The notes below the pieces were generated by a model. It saw nothing but the letters and a program-made list of their open reading frames with translations, was not told the origin of the DNA and ran no database searches. A DNA stretch of 14,533 nucleotides from an uncultured Erysipelotrichaceae bacterium (GTDB lineage: Bacteria > Bacillota_I > Bacilli_A > RF39 > UBA660), in assembly GCA_902797105.1 (NCBI GenBank), contig CADBRL010000047.1, forward strand, positions 1-14,533, given 5' to 3'. The number at the start of each line of letters is the position of its first letter. Positions within the stretch are counted from its first letter, which is position 1. Both the position numbers and the translations under genes were made by a program. Shown piece by piece: positions 14,495-14,533 of the stretch.

Positions 14495-14533
14495 TTGTTA
14501 AAAGACAATACTCCAATTCTTTTAATAGAAAAA

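Noticed and set aside
14498..14525. Terminator after the rRNA methyltransferase gene (arms TTAAAAGA/TCTTTTAA)
   Set aside because: The stem is almost all A-T with a 10-12 base loop and no T tail, and the window ends here, so it cannot be supported.
1..14533. Mycoplasma-type genetic code (TGA as Trp), CRISPR arrays, tRNA or rRNA genes
   Set aside because: TGA ends several genes at expected places and Trp is TGG; I saw no regularly spaced repeats and no tRNA or rRNA sequence on reading.

Overview
The window suggests a very AT-rich, Gram-positive, spore-forming member of the Bacillota, probably an uncultured Bacilli- or Clostridia-like gut lineage. The evidence is a complete GerA-family germinant-receptor operon, SpoIIID-type DNA-binding domains, a bS21 gene (rpsU) paired with yqeY, and a lepA...hemW block. 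TGA is used as a stop (for example 2077-2079 and 6966-6968) and TGG as Trp, so the code is the standard bacterial one and not the Mycoplasma code. The exact taxon cannot be fixed from the sequence alone.

Layout. (1) 1-4362, plus strand: the 3' part of lepA, then three very tightly packed genes of an unrecognised, sporulation-flavoured family, then hemW and a hairpin that looks like its terminator. The first of the three genes carries two tandem SpoIIID-like domains fused to a ~180-residue module. The next two genes are stand-alone copies of that module. (2) 4325-4750: a small cadherin-like beta-sandwich protein with a C-terminal membrane anchor. Its start lies inside the hemW terminator and it lacks a signal peptide. 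(3) 4846-7700: a compact bacteriocin locus. It has a perfect 26-bp palindrome, a 9-codon mini-ORF, a C39-peptidase ABC exporter, a one-TM protein that looks like a minimal HlyD-type accessory factor, and two short double-glycine-leader peptides, each with a GxxxG motif and a single Cys near the C-terminus (candidate two-peptide class IIb bacteriocin), closed by a short terminator. (4) 7755-8716: a good promoter followed by an Rpn/PD-(D/E)XK 'transposase' gene broken by a nonsense codon and a frameshift. (5) 8796-9529: promoter, rpsU, yqeY and a strong bidirectional terminator. (6) 9520-9711, minus: a ribbon-helix-helix gene remnant without a start codon. (7) 9733-13234, minus: a GerA-family operon in the order A-C-B with 4-bp overlaps, which is the order of B. 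subtilis gerK. (8) 13301-14494, plus, divergent: an RlmD/RlmCD-type iron-sulfur 23S rRNA uracil methyltransferase.

How the parts work together. LepA, HemW, bS21, YqeY and RlmD are housekeeping functions in translation and iron-sulfur/haem metabolism. GerA, GerC and GerB subunits would form an inner-membrane nutrient receptor in the dormant spore. The SpoIIID-like/module cluster sits between lepA and hemW, two genes that are adjacent in B. subtilis downstream of spoIIP, and is the most likely new regulatory system here. The exporter would cut the double-glycine leaders and secrete the two mature peptides, with the one-TM protein as accessory or possibly immunity factor. No separate immunity gene or dedicated regulator was recognised.
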